This document shows positions 51,501 through 53,861 of a stretch of 53,861 nt of DNA, piece after piece. Position 1 is the stretch's first letter, and each line of letters opens with the position of its first letter. Source of the DNA: Clostridium sp. Lineage in GTDB: Bacteria; Bacillota; Clostridia; Lachnospirales; Lachnospiraceae. A program made the position numbers and the translations under genes. The DNA lies in contig JAMPFS010000019.1 in assembly GCA_023664325.1 (NCBI GenBank), positions 1-53,861 of the forward strand, written 5' to 3'. The notes below the pieces were generated by a model. The model was not told the DNA's origin, did not search any database, and was given only the letters and a program-made list of their open reading frames with translations.

Positions 51501-52354
51501 AATGCAAGCTTCTTATTAAACTTATAACGTCCAACTTTGGCAAGATCATATCGTCTTGGATCAAAGAACATCGCATTGATCAGACTCTCTGCGCTTTCAA
51601 CAGCCAACGGCTCACCCGGACGGATCTTTTTGTACAACTCTAACAGACCATCCTCATAATTTGTGGACGGATCCTTTTCCATACTGGCAATGATTTTCGG
51701 CTCATCACCAAATAATTCTTTAATCTCTTCATTGGTTCCAATACCTAACGAACGAATCAGGACGGTAATCGGGACCTTTCTAGTTCTATCTACTCGCACA
51801 TAAAATACGTCATTGGAATCTGTTTCATACTCTAGCCATGCGCCACGGTTTGGGATAACGGTGCAGGAATACAATGTCTTTCCTAATTTATCATGCCCTA
51901 TCGCATAGTAAATACCTGGAGAACGAACCAACTGGCTTACAATAACACGTTCCGCGCCATTAATTACAAAAGTGCCAGTCTCCGTCATCAAAGGCAAATC
52001 ACCCATAAAAATGTCATGCTGATTAATCTCATCCGTTTCCTTATTGTGAAGACGCACATTCACTTTGAGAGGCACTGCATATGTCGCATCTCTTTCCTTG
52101 CATTCTTCAATCGAGTATTTGACATCATCCTCACACAGTTGGAAATCCACGAATTCCAGACTTAACTGACCGCTATAATCTGTGATTGGAGAAATGTCTT
52201 CAAAGACCTCTTTAAGCCCTGCCTCCAAGAACCAATTGTATGAGTTTTTCTGCACTTCGATCAAATTTGGCATCTCGAGTACTTCCTTCTGCCTCGAATA
52301 ACTCATTCTGATTCCTCTACCCGCTTTCACAGGACTAATTCTGCTCTTTTCCAT
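48518..52354 (-). CDS. rpoB: RNA polymerase subunit beta
   Basis: 1278 residues from the chosen start. The rifampicin pocket reads QLSQFMDQNNPLSELTHKRR then LSALGPGG, with the wild-type Asp, His and Ser, so rifampicin sensitivity is expected at this site. GEKAREVRDTSL and KMAGRHGNKGVIS are further core motifs. The acidic C-terminal tail (about 45 residues, with EDDSYDDYDGDYEE) is typical of Clostridia. The start is the Met of MEKSRISP, because AAGGGGTG lies 9 bases before it; a 13-residue longer frame lacks a good site. A terminator and a separate strong promoter upstream make rpoBC its own transcription unit. Confidence 0.99.
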   Translation of the reverse strand: MEKSRISPVKAGRGIRMSYSRQKEVLEMPNLIEVQKNSYNWFLEAGLKEVFEDISPITDYSGQLSLEFVDFQLCEDDVKYSIEECKERDATYAVPLKVNVRLHNKETDEINQHDIFMGDLPLMTETGTFVINGAERVIVSQLVRSPGIYYAIGHDKLGKTLYSCTVIPNRGAWLEYETDSNDVFYVRVDRTRKVPITVLIRSLGIGTNEEIKELFGDEPKIIASMEKDPSTNYEDGLLELYKKIRPGEPLAVESAESLINAMFFDPRRYDLAKVGRYKFNKKLAFKNRIAGHVLAEDVVSPVTGEILASAGEKLTRERATVLQNAAVPYVMIQTETRNVKVLSNMMVDIKDYVDFDAKELGVTEDVFYPVLAQLLEEYSDVEELKRAIKRDIHDLIPKHITKEDILASISYNIHLEYGIGNDDDIDHLGNRRIRAVGELLQNQYRIGLSRLERVVRERMSTQDIETISPQSLINIKPVTAAVKEFFGSSQLSQFMDQNNPLSELTHKRRLSALGPGGLSRDRAGFEVRDVHYTHYGRMCPIETPEGPNIGLINSLATYARINQYGFVEAPYRKLDKSNPDNPVVTDEVVYLTADEEDNYIVAQANEPINEDGTFKRMRIAGRFKEETAEFDRNRVDLMDVSPKMVFSVATSMIPFLQNDDANRALMGSNMQRQAVPLLKTESCVVGTGMEAKAAVDSGVCIVAKRSGVVEKSTSKEIVIKCDDGTKDTYHVIKFARSNQGNCMNQRPIVVKGEKVEAGEVIADGASTAGGEIALGQNPLIGFMTWEGYNYEDAVLLSERLVQEDVYTSVHIEEYEAEARDTKLGPEEITRDLAGLGPDVLKDLDENGIIRIGAEVRAGDILVGKVTPKGETELTAEERLLRAIFGEKAREVRDTSLRVPHGAFGIVMDTKIFTREAGDELPPGVNKSVRVYIAQKRKISVGDKMAGRHGNKGVISRILPVEDMPFLPNGRPLDIVLNPLGVPSRMNIGQVLEIHLGLAAKALGIKIATPVFDGANEEDIMETLEMANDYVNTEWDDFEKKWRSQVSDEVMDYLYENRDHREEWKGVPINRTGKVTLRDGRTGEEFDSPVTIGYMHYLKLHHLVDDKIHARSTGPYSLVTQQPLGGKAQFGGQRFGEMEVWALEAYGASYTLQEILTVKSDDVVGRVKTYEAIIKGDNIPEPGIPESFKVLLKEFQSLALDVRVLKDDNTEVEISESIDYGNEDVRRFGDMDYDKEESEMREHGYSGVDENDEGFDLAEDEPDSYEDDSYDDYDGDYEE

Positions 52355-52499
52355 TGACGTTTTCACCCCTTGAATTTTATTATTCGCTCTCATTCAGCAA
52401 ATTCCAATTCGTCCCTGCTAAACAATCACGTATTTTCAATGCTTTTTGCAAAGCAAATCCGCTATTGAGGATAGCTACCCACAATAACGACATTTTAAC

Positions 52500-52528
52500 A
52501 TTTTATCACCATAGAGTTCAAGTGTCAA
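52500..52528 (-). promoter_or_regulatory. Strong sigma-A promoter of rpoBC
   Basis: Minus strand: perfect TTGACA, 17-bp spacer, TAAAAT. Start near 52493 leaves a 140-base leader with a GCTAT-CCTCA-ATAGC hairpin. It lies directly after the rplL terminator. Confidence 0.8.
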
Positions 52529-52550
52529 CCAGAATTTTCATATTTTCAGG

Positions 52551-52606
52551 AAAAATAAACAGAACAGACCTTAGACGGATAAGTATTACCCATTCTAAGG
52601 TCTGTT
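52551..52606 (-). terminator. Intrinsic terminator between rplL and rpoB
   Basis: AACAGACCTTAGA and TCTAAGGTCTGTT form a perfect 13-bp stem with an 18-base loop, followed on the minus strand by CTGTTTATTTTT. It should uncouple ribosomal-protein from polymerase transcription. Confidence 0.85.
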
Positions 52607-52673
52607 TGTCACTCATCAGTTAATTTACCCCTGCCCATCTTCCCATAGGGTTAATGGGTCCCAGATAAAAGAA

Positions 52674-53048
52674 TTACTTCAATGTCACTTTGGCACCTTC
52701 TGCCTCTAACTTCGTCTTGATATCCTCAGCCTCAGCCTTAGCAGCGCCCTCCTTGATTACCTTCGGAGCTCCATCTACAACTTCCTTAGCTTCCTTAAGT
52801 CCCAAACCGGTTACCTCACGAACAACCTTGATAACCTTAACCTTATTAGCGCCAACCTCTGTAAGCTCTACATCAAACTCGTCCTTTTCCTCAGCTGCGC
52901 CTGCTGCTGCACCGCCTGCTGCCACTACTGCCACGCCTGCTGCTGCGGATACGCCAAACTCTTCCTCACAAGCTTTCACTAAATCATTTAACTCTAAAAC
53001 GCTTAACTTCTTAATCTCTTCAATAAATTCCTGAGTTGTCATTTTCAA
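52674..53048 (-). CDS. rplL: Ribosomal protein L7/L12
   Basis: 124 residues: an N-terminal dimerisation helix pair (TTQEFIEEIKKLSVLELNDL), the Ala/Gly-rich hinge (AGVAVVAAGGAAAGAA), and the C-terminal factor-binding domain (KVIKVVREVTGLGLKEAKEV). It forms the stalk with L10 and recruits elongation factors to the ribosome. GGAGG precedes the ATG. Confidence 0.98.
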   Translation of the reverse strand: MKMTTQEFIEEIKKLSVLELNDLVKACEEEFGVSAAAGVAVVAAGGAAAGAAEEKDEFDVELTEVGANKVKVIKVVREVTGLGLKEAKEVVDGAPKVIKEGAAKAEAEDIKTKLEAEGAKVTLK

Positions 53049-53099
53049 ATTCCTCCATTATAAAATATTTGATTATCATTTCTCATACCACAAAAGCAA

Positions 53100-53597
53100 T
53101 TAAGCTTCTGCTGCACCATCTTTCTCTGCAATCTGCTTAATAACTCTTGCAAAGTTAGCGATTGGTGACTGTAAGCTTCCAAGCAGCTTGGAAAGTAACT
53201 CTTCTCTTGAAGGGATGCTGGAAATTGTCTTAATACCAGCCTGATCATAGTAGGTTCCCTCAATCACACCGCACTTAATCTCTAAAGCTTCTGCTTCCTT
53301 AGCAAACTTAGCAAGAATTCTTGCAGGAGCCGTTGCATCTTCTTTCGAAATTGCGATAGCGTTAGGACCTTCCAAATCATTCTTCAAAGATTCGAACTCT
53401 GTTCCTTCAATTGCAAACCGAACCAATGTGTTCTTGTATACCTTGTAGGTAACACCGGCTTCTCTCAATTCTCTACGAAGTCTGGTATCCTGCTCTACGG
53501 TAAGACCACGATAGTCAACGATTACAGCGGACTTTGCATCCTGAAGATTTGCTTTGATCTCGTCAACGATTGGCTGTTTTAATTCAATCTTTGCCAT
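53100..53597 (-). CDS. rplJ: Ribosomal protein L10
   Basis: 165 residues. The N-terminal rRNA-binding domain contains SAVIVDYRGLTVEQDTRLRR and VTYKVYKNTLVRFAIEGT; the C-terminal helix ends IKQIAEKDGAAEA, the platform for L7/L12 dimers. TAAGGAGG lies ahead of the start. Excess L10 or L10-L12 is known to bind the leader upstream and lower its own synthesis; that leader and its terminator are present here. Confidence 0.98.
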   Translation of the reverse strand: MAKIELKQPIVDEIKANLQDAKSAVIVDYRGLTVEQDTRLRRELREAGVTYKVYKNTLVRFAIEGTEFESLKNDLEGPNAIAISKEDATAPARILAKFAKEAEALEIKCGVIEGTYYDQAGIKTISSIPSREELLSKLLGSLQSPIANFARVIKQIAEKDGAAEA

Positions 53598-53644
53598 TGT
53601 CTGTGCGCCTCCTTATAATATTAATGACTGCACGATATCTATAG

Positions 53645-53678
53645 AAAAAGAAAAACTCTATGCCAAAAGACATAGAGT
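53645..53678 (-). terminator. Attenuator terminator of the L10 leader
   Basis: ACTCTATG-TCTTTTGG-CATAGAGT, an 8-bp stem followed by TTTTTCTTTTT, lies between the L10 leader and rplJ. Confidence 0.85.
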
Positions 53679-53689
53679 GAAACATCACT

Positions 53690-53758
53690 CATACGACTCT
53701 TCCTCGGCAGGCGCTACGCTTACACCAAACGGTACCTGCTGTCTTCGGCAGCTCATCA
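53690..53758 (-). ncRNA. Ribosomal protein L10 leader
   Basis: The transcribed strand has GCTGCCGAAGACAGCAGGT and, about 25 bases later, GCCTGCCGAGGAAGAG. These are the conserved halves of the L10 leader that mimics the L10 binding site on 23S rRNA. Binding of L10/L12 favours the downstream terminator and limits rplJL expression. Confidence 0.88.
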
Positions 53759-53764
53759 ATTGCT

Positions 53765-53793
53765 ACTTTACCACACACAGCCATGCGTGTCAA
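53765..53793 (-). promoter_or_regulatory. Strong sigma-A promoter of rplJL
   Basis: Minus strand: perfect TTGACA, 17-bp spacer with TGTGTGTGG just before TAAAGT. The predicted start near 53758 coincides with the 5' end of the L10 leader. Confidence 0.85.
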
Positions 53794-53861
53794 GAAAAAT
53801 TTTACATTTGAGTTTCCCCATTTTTTCACTGAACAGATTGTCCTAAAATAAAAAATGCAAA

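Noticed and set aside
1..53861. CRISPR arrays, tRNA or rRNA genes
   Set aside because: No regularly spaced repeats with unique spacers and no tRNA/rRNA-like sequence were seen; the only tandem repeat is the coding array at 1-72.

Overview
The window looks like chromosome from a low-G+C Gram-positive anaerobe of the class Clostridia, most likely family Lachnospiraceae. The clues are the rplJL-rpoBC block with an L10 leader, RpoB and RpoC with long acidic tails, pyruvate kinase with the extra C-terminal PEP-utiliser domain, a CpXC / SMC-like ATPase operon, a CpsBCD-type polysaccharide locus with a LoaP-type NusG paralogue, and a strongly basic Ig-like secreted protein. The taxonomic call is inference from protein style; no rRNA or tRNA is present.

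Layout, left to right (nearly everything is on the minus strand, so transcription runs right to left). 1-0.2 kb: C-terminus of an Rpn/PD-(D/E)XK-type protein with 12-bp coding repeats. 0.3-19.4 kb: an AT-rich surface-glycan locus. Read in transcription order it has a promoter and a leader with an intrinsic terminator, then glycosyltransferases, an EpsG/Wzy-like polymerase, a sulfotransferase, a flippase and a TagF-like glycerophosphotransferase. These are followed by a TagD-like cytidylyltransferase, SDR, acyltransferase and aldolase group, a broken acyltransferase, and a lic-type phosphocholine operon (wHTH-cytidylyltransferase-choline kinase fusion, LicC, BCCT transporter). 19.4-25.8 kb: an accessory island with a convergent type I toxin-antitoxin-like pair, an M35-like metalloprotease, an AAA/DUF4143 ATPase with an elaborate operator, a zinc-ribbon protein, a deleted DUF1016 gene, an EAL phosphodiesterase and a Fic protein. 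25.9-33.2 kb: the polysaccharide core operon (Ig-like secreted protein, internal terminator, membrane protein, CpsB phosphatase, CpsC, CpsD kinase, initiating sugar transferase, LoaP). 33.2-40.8 kb: pyk followed by CpXC, a DUF6063-like protein and a 1466-residue SMC-like ATPase. 40.9-44.7 kb: a 185-bp element with inverted termini, a small alarmone synthetase, a membrane-anchored dCTP-deaminase-fold protein, and an acyl-CoA synthetase on the plus strand. 44.7-53.9 kb: rpoC, rpoB, rplL, rplJ.

How it fits together: the core operon supplies the initiating phosphoglycosyltransferase, chain-length and phosphorylation control, and LoaP. LoaP is a processive antiterminator family that acts on long biosynthetic operons with terminators in their leaders. 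The large glycan operon, about 6.5 kb downstream, has just such a leader (promoter 19346-19374, U-tract terminator 19146-19211), so it is the natural target. The predicted product is a polysaccharide with phosphocholine, a CDP-activated phospho-polyol and sulfate. The strongest leads are the LoaP/leader pairing, the membrane-anchored DCD-fold protein whose catalytic Glu appears replaced by Arg, the SMC-like operon that lacks JetA and JetD partners, the type I TA pair, and the 185-bp foldback element.
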